Position numbers and translations under genes: made by a program
Notes under the pieces: model-generated
The model's database searches: none
The model's input: only the letters and a program-made list of their open reading frames with translations
What the model was told of the DNA's origin: nothing
Source of the DNA: Streptacidiphilus albus JL83
GTDB lineage: Bacteria > Actinomycetota > Actinomycetes > Streptomycetales > Streptomycetaceae
Reading direction: 5' to 3'
Assembly: GCF_000744705.1 (NCBI RefSeq)
Contig: NZ_JQML01000001.1
Location: 7,884,017-7,948,016, forward strand
DNA length: 64,000 nucleotides
Shown here: positions 8,659 to 16,396 of the stretch, in pieces
Numbering within the stretch: the stretch's first letter is position 1
Layout of the letters: each line of letters starts with the position of its first letter

Positions 8659-8675
8659 CGGGTCGGGGTGACCCG
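8659..8675. terminator. Weak hairpin after the fucose operon
   Basis: CGGGTC and GACCCG form a six-base stem with a five-base loop 26 bases after the lactonase stop. There is no T-run, so termination here is tentative. Confidence 0.3.
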
Positions 8676-8775
8676 AGCCGATGGAACCGGCGGGGGAGTC
8701 GGTGCGTCGGATCGACGCAGTGCGGGGCCGGGCGACGGCACCCGCTTCCGGCAGCACCTCACGGAGGAGCAGTCC

Positions 8776-9537
8776 ATGCGCTTCGACCGACGACTCGTCA
8801 CCGTCAGCGTCAGCTTGGCGGTCTGCGCCGCTCTCGGCACCGCCCTGACCGGCTGCGCCTCGGCGACCACAGCCCCGGCGACGCACTCCAGTCCCGCCAC
8901 CGGCCCCGCCGCCGACGCTTCCACCGGCGCTTCCACCGGCGCCGGAAAGGTGACCTCGGTGCCGATGATCCCGGGGCTCCCGCCGGGGGACAAGCCCTGT
9001 CCGGTCGCGTCCCAGTGGCAGGGCGGAGGCGTGCCGACGACGATCGACGGCACCCCGGCCAACACCCCGCAGGCGGAGGAGCTGTCCCAAGCGGTCGGCC
9101 GACTGGGGCGCGGCGCCTTCGCGTCCGTCTACGGCAGCCAGATCACCGACTACCCGGTCGGCCGGGTGGCGGTCTGCCTGACCGACCCGACCCAGGGCCC
9201 GGCCCTGGTGGCGGCGGTGCGCAAGGCCGACCCGAAGGCCGACGTCTCCCGACTGGACGTCTACTGGTGCCGTTACTCGGAGCAGCGGCTGGACGCGGCC
9301 GTGGGCGGCATGGCCTCGGTGATGCCGGAGACCGACGGCTTCCCGATCTACATGCTCTCACCCGCGACCGACGGTTCCGGGATCGACGCCACCACCACCG
9401 CCAAGGGGGTCGCCTCCACGTCGCTGCGGGCCGCCCTGGAACTGGCCGCGCGCGGAATCCCGGTGACGCTGTCGCTGGGCTCGCCCGCCACCGCCGCGGT
9501 CGCCTCGGCGCCGATGATCCGGGCGTCGCGCCAGTAG
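8776..9537 (+). CDS. Secreted lipoprotein of unknown function
   Basis: 253 residues, ATG 8776 after GGAGGAG. A signal peptide ends in lipobox LTGC (residues about 23-26), then an Ala/Thr/Ser linker and a domain from about residue 65 with four Cys that may pair (PCPVAS, VAVCLT, YWCRYSE). I do not recognise the family. The stop lies inside a convergent gene: the last 190 bases are antisense to the 3' end of the membrane protein downstream, so one of the two C-termini may be an extension. Confidence 0.7.
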   Translation: MRFDRRLVTVSVSLAVCAALGTALTGCASATTAPATHSSPATGPAADASTGASTGAGKVTSVPMIPGLPPGDKPCPVASQWQGGGVPTTIDGTPANTPQAEELSQAVGRLGRGAFASVYGSQITDYPVGRVAVCLTDPTQGPALVAAVRKADPKADVSRLDVYWCRYSEQRLDAAVGGMASVMPETDGFPIYMLSPATDGSGIDATTTAKGVASTSLRAALELAARGIPVTLSLGSPATAAVASAPMIRASRQ

Positions 9538-10565
9538 AGCAGGCCGACCGAGACGGCGGTCCAGAGCGCCAGCACGCCGACGCCGACGGCCACGCCGTCG
9601 CCGTGGAAGTAGGCCAGTCCCTGGACGGCCCGGACGCCGACGCCGACCGGCAGGATCTCCGAGAGCGGCCGCAGCAGGGCGGGCAGGAAGGCCGGGGGCA
9701 GGATGCCGCCGCTGGTGGCGTTGCCGAGGATCAGCATCAGCACCGAGGAGACGCTGACCCCGGCCGGGCCAAGCAGCCGGACCAGCGCCATGGTGGTGCC
9801 GCCGACGGCCGCGGCCATCAGCCCGGTGAGCGCGGCGACGGCGAGGAACGGGCCCGGCAGCGCGCCGAAGACCTGCCCGGCGATGGCGGCGATGGCGAGC
9901 CCGCCGACGGTGCTGAAGGCGGCGAGGCTGGTCATCCGCCAGCGGAACTCCAGCCGGGGCGCCATCTGGTAGGTCATGGTGCCGAACAGGAACCCGGCCA
10001 GGACCAGGCCGAACGCGGAGTAGAAGATCGACAGCCCGCGGGTGTCGCCGCCGGAGGCCGGAACCAGGTCCTGGGCGGCCAGGCGGTGGCCGCCGGCCTG
10101 GGCGAGGGCGCCGAAGTCGCCTTCGAGCAGGGCGGTCACCGAGGGGCCGTTGGCGCTGCCGTAGAGCAGGGCGTCGGCGCTGCTGCCGCCGCTGCTGCTG
10201 CCGCTGCTTGCGCCGGCGGGGACGAGGGCGGCGTAGACGCTGCGGTGCTCGACCGCGCTCGCGGCGGCGGCCCGGTCCGGGTAGGCGGTGACGGAGAAGC
10301 CGCCGGGGGCGTGGGCGTCCAGGCCGGTGCGCAGCTGCTGCGCCTGCTGGGCGGTGCCGACGATGCCGACGGGCAGCCGGTGCGGCTTGGGCTCATGGAA
10401 GGCGGCGAGGTAGACGCTGACGAATATGGAGCCGATGACCAGCACGATCAGGGCGGGCAGCAGGGCGCCCCCGGCCCCGGTCGCACCGGTCCGGGGTGCG
10501 GGTGCGTCGACGACATGGGGGTGGTGCCCGGTCCGGGCATCATGGTCGGAGGCTACTGGGGACAC
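9348..10565 (-). CDS. ABC-2/Pip-like multi-pass membrane protein
   Basis: 405 residues from GTG 10565 with GGGAGGG upstream. Layout: one N-terminal helix (LLPALIVLVIGSIFVSVYLA), an extracytoplasmic domain of about 150 residues, then five helices to about residue 345 (for example GLVLAGFLFGTMTY and LAIAAIAGQVFG). This resembles the permease half of ABC-2 or YhgE/Pip-type exporters without an ATPase partner. It is divergent from a MarR regulator over two matching palindromes and is probably its target. The last 60 or so residues are antisense to the neighbouring lipoprotein gene, are low in hydrophobicity, and may not be original. Confidence 0.75.
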   Translation of the reverse strand: MSPVASDHDARTGHHPHVVDAPAPRTGATGAGGALLPALIVLVIGSIFVSVYLAAFHEPKPHRLPVGIVGTAQQAQQLRTGLDAHAPGGFSVTAYPDRAAAASAVEHRSVYAALVPAGASSGSSSGGSSADALLYGSANGPSVTALLEGDFGALAQAGGHRLAAQDLVPASGGDTRGLSIFYSAFGLVLAGFLFGTMTYQMAPRLEFRWRMTSLAAFSTVGGLAIAAIAGQVFGALPGPFLAVAALTGLMAAAVGGTTMALVRLLGPAGVSVSSVLMLILGNATSGGILPPAFLPALLRPLSEILPVGVGVRAVQGLAYFHGDGVAVGVGVLALWTAVSVGLLYWRDARIIGAEATAAVAGEPSDSVTGIPRAASSRAARSDVEATPLAVVVASIPEPSVAGESM

Positions 10566-10585
10566 GGCTGACCCTCCCGGGAAAG

Positions 10586-10632
10586 TATAAGGCTCCTTAT
10601 AAAGGTAGCAGTAAAGTATCAGTCTCCTGATA
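10586..10632. promoter_or_regulatory. Two MarR operators in the divergent promoter
   Basis: 10586-10601 is TATAAGGCTCCTTATA, a perfect inverted repeat with seven-base arms. 10617-10632 is TATCAGTCTCCTGATA, with six-base perfect arms. Both are preceded by AAAG and start 31 bases apart, about three helical turns. Two matched 16-mers between a MarR gene and its divergent membrane protein are strong evidence for cooperative autorepression. Confidence 0.75.
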
Positions 10633-10643
10633 AGAGTGGGGCC

Positions 10644-11174
10644 ATGCCGGAGATCTTCGACCCGTCCACCCGGACCAGCTATCTCGCGTACCAGTTCGCC
10701 CAGAGCGTCGGGCTGCGGCTGGAGAAGGCCCTGCGGCCGACGGAGTTGAGCCTGGCCCAGCACAACGCGCTGGTGCAGGTGGCCCTGTCGGAGGGGATCT
10801 CCAGCGCCGAGATCGCCCGCCGCTCCGGGATGACCGCCCAGTCCATGGGTGCGGCGGTGACCAGCCTGGTCGAGCGCGGGCTGATCGTCCGGGGTCCGCA
10901 CCCGACCAGCCGCCGCATCGTCAACCTCCATCCGACCGAGTCCGGACTGGCGCTGGCCGAGCGCTCGCAGGCCGCGATCGAGGTCTGCAATGCGGAGATC
11001 TTCGGGATCTTCTCCGAGGAGGACCAGGACCTGCTGACCGGGCTGCTGCGGCGGCTGGTGGCCGACTGCAACCCCGACGCCCTCCATCTCCGCCGCCGTC
11101 CCGCCGAGGACGGTCCGGCCGGGGACCGCCCCGCTGCACGACTCGGTCCCCAGGGCGACCGCGAGCAAATCTGA
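10644..11174 (+). CDS. MarR-family transcriptional regulator
   Basis: 176 residues, ATG 10644. The winged helix spans about residues 30-120: SLAQHNALVQVALSEG, then recognition helix region SSAEIARRSGMTAQSMGAAVTSL, and wing GPHPTSRRIVNLHPT. Flanking helices form the dimerisation part. The C-terminal 25 residues are polar and variable. The two perfect palindromes immediately upstream are its likely operators, controlling both itself and the divergent membrane protein. MarR proteins usually release DNA when a small phenolic or lipophilic ligand binds, so this unit may respond to a toxic compound. Confidence 0.88.
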   Translation: MPEIFDPSTRTSYLAYQFAQSVGLRLEKALRPTELSLAQHNALVQVALSEGISSAEIARRSGMTAQSMGAAVTSLVERGLIVRGPHPTSRRIVNLHPTESGLALAERSQAAIEVCNAEIFGIFSEEDQDLLTGLLRRLVADCNPDALHLRRRPAEDGPAGDRPAARLGPQGDREQI

Positions 11175-11314
11175 CGCACCGTCATTGACTTCTCAAGGCC
11201 CCGGCTGGATTCTCACAGTCACCGTCTCCGCAGGTGACGGCCGGTCCGCCCCGGCCTCCGCACCCACCCCCGGACTCACGCCACGCCGCAACCACCATCA
11301 CGCGGAGGGTAGTC

Positions 11315-13135
11315 ATGGGATCGTCGCGCCATCCTGACCAGCACCAGCACGACCAGCGCCACCCCGAACCGGGCGCCCCCGAGGATCCCGCGGGGAGCCT
11401 CGCGGAGGTCGTCCGCACACCGCTGTCCCGTCGGACGCTCATCGGCGCGGCGGGGGCGGCGGCGGCACTCACCGCAGTGAGCTGGAGTCCGGCCTTCAGG
11501 GTCGCTCCGGCCGAGGCGGCGAGCGCGGCGCCGCCGGACTTCCCGGCCGGCCTCACCGTCTACCAGCAGGCCTGGTCGAACTGGTCCGGCGAGATCGTGG
11601 TCAGCCCGCTGTGGACCTGTTCGCCGTCCTCGCCCGACGACGTCGTCACGCTCGCCAACTGGGCCTACGCCCAGGGCTGGAAGATCCGCGCCCGGGGCAA
11701 GGGCCACGGCTGGTCGCCGCTGCTCGAACCGAACGGCGCCAGCGGGAACATCCTGATGGTCGACACCACCGAGAACCTCACCGCCGTCACCGTCCACTCC
11801 GGCAGCCCGGCCAGTGTCACCGCGCAGGCCGGGGTGACCATGCTCAACCTGCTCACCGACCTGGAGAACGCCGGCTACGGGCTCACCAACACCCCTGCTC
11901 CCGGCGACCTCACCCTCGGCGGGGTGCTCGCCATCGACGGCCACGGCAGCTCCGTTCCGGCCGCCGGTGAGACGCTGGCGGCCGGTCACACCTTCGGCTC
12001 GGTCAGCAACCTGGTCACCTCGCTCACCGCCGTGGTCTGGAGCGCCTCGGCCAACGCCTACGTGCTGCAGACCTTCTCGCGCAGCGACCCGGACATCGCC
12101 GCCTTCCTGGTGCACCTCGGCCGCGCCTTCATCACCTCGGCCACGCTGACCGTCGGCCCCAACGTCCGGATGCGGTGCCAGAGCACCTACACCACCAACG
12201 TCGCCACCCTGTTCGCGCCGCCTGCCTCGGCCGGGTCCAACTCCTATGCGGCGCTGGTCAACCAGACCGGCCGGGTGGAGACCATCTGGTTCCCGTTCAC
12301 CACCGTGCCCTGGCTGAAGGTCTGGTCGGTCAGCCCGAACAAGCCCTTCTTCTCGGTGGAGGTCAACAGCCCCTTCAACTACAGCTTCGCCGACTCGGTC
12401 ACCACCACCGAGTCCGGCTACATCGCCGACATCCTGAACGGCGACGTGGGGATCACGCCGACCTTCGAGAACCTGGAGATGAGCATCGTCGGCTCCGGGC
12501 TGATCGTCACCGGCACCTGGGACATCTGGGGCTGGGCCAAGAACACCCAGCTCTACGTGCTGCCCTCGACCCTCCAGGTCACCGCGAACGGCTACGCCAT
12601 CCTCTGTGCGCGGGCCAACCTCCAGCGGGTGGTCAGCGAGTTCTACACCTACCTGAACAACGCCCTCAACGCCTATGCGGCCAACGGCCAGTACCCGATG
12701 AACGGGCCCTGGGAGGTCCGCGTCACCGGGCTGGACAACCCCGGCGACTGCGGGGTGGCCGGCGCGGTGCAGCCGCAGCTCAGCGCGCTGCGGCCGAGGC
12801 CCGACGAGCCGGCCTGGGACACGGCGGTGTGGATGGACGTGCTGACCGTCCCCGGGACGCCGCAGTCGCAGCAGTTCTACCGCGAGACCGAGCAGTGGGT
12901 GCTGTCCAACTACACCGGCAGCTACGCGGCGGTGCGCCCCGAGTGGTCCAAGGGCTGGGGATACTCCGGCACCGCCGGCTGGTCCGACCCGACGATCCTG
13001 GGCACCACCATCCCCAACGCCTACCGCGCGGGGCAGGCCGTCGGCGACAACTGGGACACGGCGCTGGCCACGCTGGACCGCTACGACCCGGCGCGGATCT
13101 ACAGCAACACCTTCCTGGACGGGTTCCTGCCGTAG
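11315..13135 (+). CDS. Tat-exported VAO-type FAD oxidase, cholesterol oxidase class II-like
   Basis: 606 residues from ATG 11315, which follows GGAGGG. A twin-arginine signal (LSRRTLIGAAGAAAALTAVSW) gives export in folded form. The FAD domain has the p-cresol methylhydroxylase fold: RARGKGHGWSPL provides the probable covalent-FAD His, followed by TAQAGVTMLNLL and GGVLAIDGHGSSVP. The long C-terminal half resembles the substrate-binding cap of class II, covalent-FAD cholesterol oxidases. It probably oxidises a sterol or similar alcohol outside the cell with H2O2 release. The precise substrate is inferred from overall resemblance. Confidence 0.8.
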   Translation: MGSSRHPDQHQHDQRHPEPGAPEDPAGSLAEVVRTPLSRRTLIGAAGAAAALTAVSWSPAFRVAPAEAASAAPPDFPAGLTVYQQAWSNWSGEIVVSPLWTCSPSSPDDVVTLANWAYAQGWKIRARGKGHGWSPLLEPNGASGNILMVDTTENLTAVTVHSGSPASVTAQAGVTMLNLLTDLENAGYGLTNTPAPGDLTLGGVLAIDGHGSSVPAAGETLAAGHTFGSVSNLVTSLTAVVWSASANAYVLQTFSRSDPDIAAFLVHLGRAFITSATLTVGPNVRMRCQSTYTTNVATLFAPPASAGSNSYAALVNQTGRVETIWFPFTTVPWLKVWSVSPNKPFFSVEVNSPFNYSFADSVTTTESGYIADILNGDVGITPTFENLEMSIVGSGLIVTGTWDIWGWAKNTQLYVLPSTLQVTANGYAILCARANLQRVVSEFYTYLNNALNAYAANGQYPMNGPWEVRVTGLDNPGDCGVAGAVQPQLSALRPRPDEPAWDTAVWMDVLTVPGTPQSQQFYRETEQWVLSNYTGSYAAVRPEWSKGWGYSGTAGWSDPTILGTTIPNAYRAGQAVGDNWDTALATLDRYDPARIYSNTFLDGFLP

Positions 13136-13150
13136 GCGCAGGGTGGGAGG

Positions 13151-13187
13151 GCGGACGGGGCAGGAGTTCGCCCGTCCGCTCCTGCCC
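13151..13187. terminator. Terminator with two competing stems
   Basis: GCGGACGGG (13151-13159) pairs with CCCGTCCGC (13171-13179). The overlapping GGGCAGGAG pairs with CTCCTGCCC (13179-13187). Each stem is nine perfect bases and they exclude each other. The site is 15 bases after the oxidase stop, so it is a likely intrinsic terminator. Confidence 0.6.
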
Positions 13188-13239
13188 GTTCCTCCAGTGT
13201 TCGTGTGTACGACACGGCGGCCCGGCAGCGTCACATCTC

Positions 13240-13272
13240 GGCGGTAAAGTTGGCTATACAACTTTCGCCGCC
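13240..13272. promoter_or_regulatory. Palindromic operator upstream of tmpAB
   Basis: AAAGTTG (13246-13252) and CAACTTT (13259-13265) flank GCTATA, with outer arms GGCGG and CCGCC paired around one bulged base. The near-continuous dyad lies 47 bases before the tmpA start. The AT-rich core with GC arms suggests a GntR- or TetR-type operator rather than a terminator. Confidence 0.6.
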
Positions 13273-13318
13273 AGGTGGCCCGCTGCCCGACCCGCCGTCC
13301 CGAACCCTGGAGTGTCCC

Positions 13319-14446
13319 GTGACCCACCCCGCCTCGCTCCCGCCGCTGTGGCTGCGCGACAACTGCGGCTGCGCCGACTGCCGCGACCCGCGCAACGGAC
13401 AGAAGCTGTTCCAGATCACCGACCTGCCCGAGGGCCTGGCCGTCGCCGCCGAGTCCGCCGTCGAGACCGACGGCGAACCGGGCTGGGAGGTGCTCTGGGA
13501 GCCCGACGGCCACCGCTCCCGCTACCCGCAGAGCTGGCTCGACGCCTCGGCGGACGCGGACGCGACGGTCGACCCCCGGACGGAGGACGCCAAGACCCTC
13601 TGGCAGGCCGCCGACCTCCGGTCCGGTCTCCGGTCCGACCTCCCGTCCGGTCTCCGGTCCGGCCTCCCGTCCGCCGAGTGGGACGAGTACCGGCTCGACC
13701 CCGCCGTCCGGCTGCGCGCCCTGGAGGCCGTCGCCGACCTCGGCTTCGCCCTCCTGCGCGGCGTCCCGGTCCGCGAGGGGCAGGTCACCGAGGTCGCCGA
13801 GACCTTCGGCCACGTCCGCGACACCAACTACGGCCGGATCTTCGAGGTCCGGGTCGAGGAGAACCCCAACAACCTCGCCTTCACCGGCGCGCTGATCACC
13901 CCGCACACCGACAACCCCTACCGCGACCCGGTTCCCACGCTGCAACTGCTGCACTGCCTGGTCAACAGCGCCGAGGGCGGCGACTCCGGCCTGGTCGACG
14001 GCTTCGCCGCCGCCGCGCTGCTGCGCGAGGAGGACCCGGCCGCCTTCGAGGTGCTCACCCGCACGCCGGTGCCCTTCCGCTTCGCCGACGCCGGCACCGA
14101 ACTCAGCGCCCACCGCCCGCTGATCGGCACCGATCCGCACGGCCGGATCCGCGAGATCCGCTTCAACAACCGCTCCATCGGCACCCTCCGGCTGCCCGCC
14201 GAGCAGACCACCGCCTTCTACGACGCCTACCGGGCCTTCGCCCGACTGCTGCTGCGCCCCGGACTCCAGCTGGACTTCCGGCTCACCCCCGGGGACTGCC
14301 TGATCTTCGACAACACCCGGCTGCTGCACGCCAGGACCGCCTTCGCCAGCAGCGGCGGCCGCCACCTCCAGGGCTGCTACGCCGACCTGGACGGCCTGCT
14401 CAGCACCGTCTCCGTGCTCCGCCGCGCCCAGGCGGTGGCGGTATGA
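13319..14446 (+). CDS. tmpA: Fe(II)/2-oxoglutarate oxygenase, TmpA-like (gamma-butyrobetaine hydroxylase family)
   Basis: 375 residues from GTG 13319. N-terminal Zn-binding domain of the BBOX family (WLRDNCGCADC, Cys16/18/21), then a jelly-roll oxygenase with iron ligands His196 and Asp198 (PHTDNPYRD) and His337 (LLHARTAF). By itself it would be called gamma-butyrobetaine dioxygenase. The overlapping downstream gene is a PhnZ/TmpB-type diiron oxygenase, a pairing established for TmpA, which hydroxylates C1 of 2-(trimethylamino)ethylphosphonate. That pairing is the reason for the call; carnitine synthesis is the alternative. It contains an eight-residue tandem duplication near residues 102-117. 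Confidence 0.72.
   Translation: MTHPASLPPLWLRDNCGCADCRDPRNGQKLFQITDLPEGLAVAAESAVETDGEPGWEVLWEPDGHRSRYPQSWLDASADADATVDPRTEDAKTLWQAADLRSGLRSDLPSGLRSGLPSAEWDEYRLDPAVRLRALEAVADLGFALLRGVPVREGQVTEVAETFGHVRDTNYGRIFEVRVEENPNNLAFTGALITPHTDNPYRDPVPTLQLLHCLVNSAEGGDSGLVDGFAAAALLREEDPAAFEVLTRTPVPFRFADAGTELSAHRPLIGTDPHGRIREIRFNNRSIGTLRLPAEQTTAFYDAYRAFARLLLRPGLQLDFRLTPGDCLIFDNTRLLHARTAFASSGGRHLQGCYADLDGLLSTVSVLRRAQAVAV
13621..13668 (+). repeat. 24-bp in-frame tandem duplication inside tmpA
   Basis: Two adjacent 24-base units (13621-13644 and 13645-13668) differ by a single A/G. They encode SGLRSDLP followed by SGLRSGLP, in the linker between the Zn domain and the oxygenase domain. The reading frame is kept. 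Confidence 0.85.
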
Positions 14447-15012
14447 CGAACACTCAGGCCATCGACGTGATCGAGGAGTTGTTCGCCGCCCAGGGCAGCT
14501 CCGAGTACTTCGGCGAGGCCGTCACCCAGGCCGAGCACATGCTCCAGGCCGGTGCCCTCGCCGAGGCGGCCGGCGCGCCCGCACCGCTGGTCGCGGCGGC
14601 TCTGCTGCACGACCTCGGCCACTTCCACGGCGAGGTCAGCGGCCACGACCTGATGGAGGGGACCGACAACCGGCACAGCCACACCGGCGCCGACTGGCTG
14701 GCCCAGTGGTTCGGCCCGGAGGTCACCGAGCCGGTCCGGCTGCACGTCGCCGCGAAGCGCTACCTGTGCGCGGTCGAGCCGGGCTACTTCGCCCTGCTCT
14801 CCCCGGCCTCCGTGCACACCCTCTCGGTGCAGGGCGGACCGATGACCGTGGCCGAGGCGGCCGAGTTCGCCGCCCACCCGCACGGCGAGGACGCCGTCCG
14901 CCTCCGCCGCTGGGACGAGGCCGCGAAGGACCCGGAAGGCCCGGTCCCCGCCTTCGCCCACTTCCGCCCGCTCCTCGCGTCGCTGCTCCGCCCCGGCGCG
15001 GGCGAGGCGTAG
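14443..15012 (+). CDS. tmpB: HD-domain mixed-valent diiron oxygenase, TmpB/PhnZ-like
   Basis: 189 residues, ATG 14443 overlapping tmpA by ATGA. Every residue I recall as important in PhnZ has a counterpart at a steady offset: Tyr22 and Glu25 (YFGEAVTQAEH), His32, His56-Asp57 and His60 (LLHDLGHFH), His78, His101, Lys105 and Asp158 (RRWDEAAK). This separates it from HD phosphohydrolases. TmpB cleaves the C-P bond of the 1-hydroxy product made by TmpA, giving glycine betaine and phosphate. Supplying an osmoprotectant plus phosphate is the likely role. A second copy of its 3' end lies about 7 kb downstream. Confidence 0.75.
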   Translation: MTNTQAIDVIEELFAAQGSSEYFGEAVTQAEHMLQAGALAEAAGAPAPLVAAALLHDLGHFHGEVSGHDLMEGTDNRHSHTGADWLAQWFGPEVTEPVRLHVAAKRYLCAVEPGYFALLSPASVHTLSVQGGPMTVAEAAEFAAHPHGEDAVRLRRWDEAAKDPEGPVPAFAHFRPLLASLLRPGAGEA

Positions 15013-15013
15013 C
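14889..15013 (+). repeat. Left direct repeat (3' end of tmpB)
   Basis: The last 125 bases of tmpB match 21894-22017 in the same orientation, with about 12 mismatches and one single-base gap by eye. The 7 kb between the copies holds a foreign-looking cluster. Confidence 0.8.
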
Positions 15014-15030
15014 CCGGGGACTGCCGGACC

Positions 15031-15066
15031 GGCGTTCCATGCCCCGGTCAGCCCCTCGGGAACGCC
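15031..15066. terminator. Hairpin between tmpB and the convergent sugar dehydrogenase
   Basis: GGCGTTCC (15031-15038) pairs with GGAACGCC (15059-15066). The loop is long (20 bases) but the site lies exactly between two convergent stops, so it probably serves both strands. Confidence 0.4.
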
Positions 15067-15069
15067 CTC

Positions 15070-16329
15070 CTACAGGCGGGTGATGTGCGGCTGCGGGCGG
15101 GTGGTGCCACGGGTGTCGAGGAGCAGTGGGGCGCGGTTCTCGATTTCGTCCATGTCGAATACTCGGTGCTGCTGAAGGAGGATCACCAGATCCGTCTGTT
15201 CCAGAGCGGCGGTCAGGTTCGCGGCCTCTGGCACGGGTTCACCATCGACTTTCCAGTCATGCACGTAGGGGTCGTGGTAGGAAACCTTGGCACCGAGGGT
15301 GCGAAGCCTCCTGGTGACGTCGCGAGCGGAGGTCTCCCGCTGGTCGGCGATGTCCGCCTTGTAGGTGACGCCGAGCAGCAGGACCCGGGCCCTGCTGAGG
15401 GTGGTGCCGCTACCGTCCAGGAGGTGTTGCGCCCGCTCGACCACGTAGCGGGGCATGCGGGTGTTGATCTCCTGGGCCAACTCGACCATGCGGAAGGGGT
15501 AGCCGAGGGTGCGGACCTTGTGTGCCAGGTAGTTGGGGTCGATCGGAATGCAGTGGCCGCCCACTCCGGGCCCTGGCCGGAAGGCCTGGTAGCCGAAGGG
15601 CTTGGTGGCGGCGCAGGAGATGGAGTCCCACAGGTCGATGCCGAGTTCGTGGGAGAAGATCGCCATCTCATTGACCAGTGCGATGTTGACGTGCCGGTAG
15701 GTGTTCTCGATGAGCTTGGCCATTTCGGCCTCGCGGGTACCGGCGGCCCGGACGACGTGGTCGACGATCTTTCCGTAGAAGGCCACGGCTGCTGCGGTGC
15801 AGGCCTCCGAGTACCCGCCGACGACCTTGGGGGTGTTGCGGATTCCGTAGACCGGGTTGCCCGGATCGACCCGTTCCGGCGAGAAGGCCAGGTGGAAGTC
15901 ACTGCCTGCGCTGAGGCCCGACTTCTCCAGGATGGGCAGGACCACCTCTTCGGTGGTCCCGGGGTAGGTGGTGGATTCGAGTACGACGAGGGTTCCGGGC
16001 TGCAACTGGCGACTGATCATGGTGCATGCGCTCTCGACCATGGCCAGGTCCGGCCCGCCGTGAGCTGACAGGGGGGTGGGTACGCAGATGACGACGGTGT
16101 CCGCCTCGGCGATGACCTGCTCGTCGGTGGTTGCCGCGAAGCCCTGGGCTCGCAGGCCGGCGACCGTCGCGTCGTCGATGTCGTCCACGTGTGAGATGCC
16201 GTCGTTGAGGCGCGCGACGGTGGCGGCATCGCGATCCAGACCGGTGACGATCAGACCGGAACGGCTGGCTTCCACCGCCAGAGGCAGACCTACATAACCG
16301 AGGCCTATGACGACAAGATCACTGTGCAC
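15070..16329 (-). CDS. UDP-sugar 6-dehydrogenase (UDP-Glc/GDP-Man dehydrogenase family)
   Basis: 419 residues from GTG 16329, with GAAAGG upstream. Rossmann domain VVIGLGYVGLPLAVEA, then VVICVPTP, ESTTYPGTTEE, AFSPERVDPGN and the catalytic segment GPGVGGHCIPIDPNYLAHK with its active-site Cys. The helix EMAKLIENTYRHVNIALVNEMA marks the WecC/UDP-N-acetylmannosamine type more than plain UDP-glucose dehydrogenase. It oxidises C6 of a nucleotide sugar to the uronic acid with two NAD. As last gene of a four-gene minus-strand operon it should make the activated sugar acid for the glycosyltransferase two genes upstream. Confidence 0.88.
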   Translation of the reverse strand: MHSDLVVIGLGYVGLPLAVEASRSGLIVTGLDRDAATVARLNDGISHVDDIDDATVAGLRAQGFAATTDEQVIAEADTVVICVPTPLSAHGGPDLAMVESACTMISRQLQPGTLVVLESTTYPGTTEEVVLPILEKSGLSAGSDFHLAFSPERVDPGNPVYGIRNTPKVVGGYSEACTAAAVAFYGKIVDHVVRAAGTREAEMAKLIENTYRHVNIALVNEMAIFSHELGIDLWDSISCAATKPFGYQAFRPGPGVGGHCIPIDPNYLAHKVRTLGYPFRMVELAQEINTRMPRYVVERAQHLLDGSGTTLSRARVLLLGVTYKADIADQRETSARDVTRRLRTLGAKVSYHDPYVHDWKVDGEPVPEAANLTAALEQTDLVILLQQHRVFDMDEIENRAPLLLDTRGTTRPQPHITRL

Positions 16330-16396
16330 AGCGTTGCCTTTCGGAAGGTGGGCATGGATGGACGTCCGGGGATCGGAGAAGTCCGCCGGACAGGGC

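Noticed and set aside
11276..14365. Minus-strand open frame of more than 1,000 codons
   Set aside because: It is the antisense shadow of the oxidase and tmpA genes; high GC removes stop codons and its composition (Gly/Arg/Val/Gln-rich) is not protein-like.
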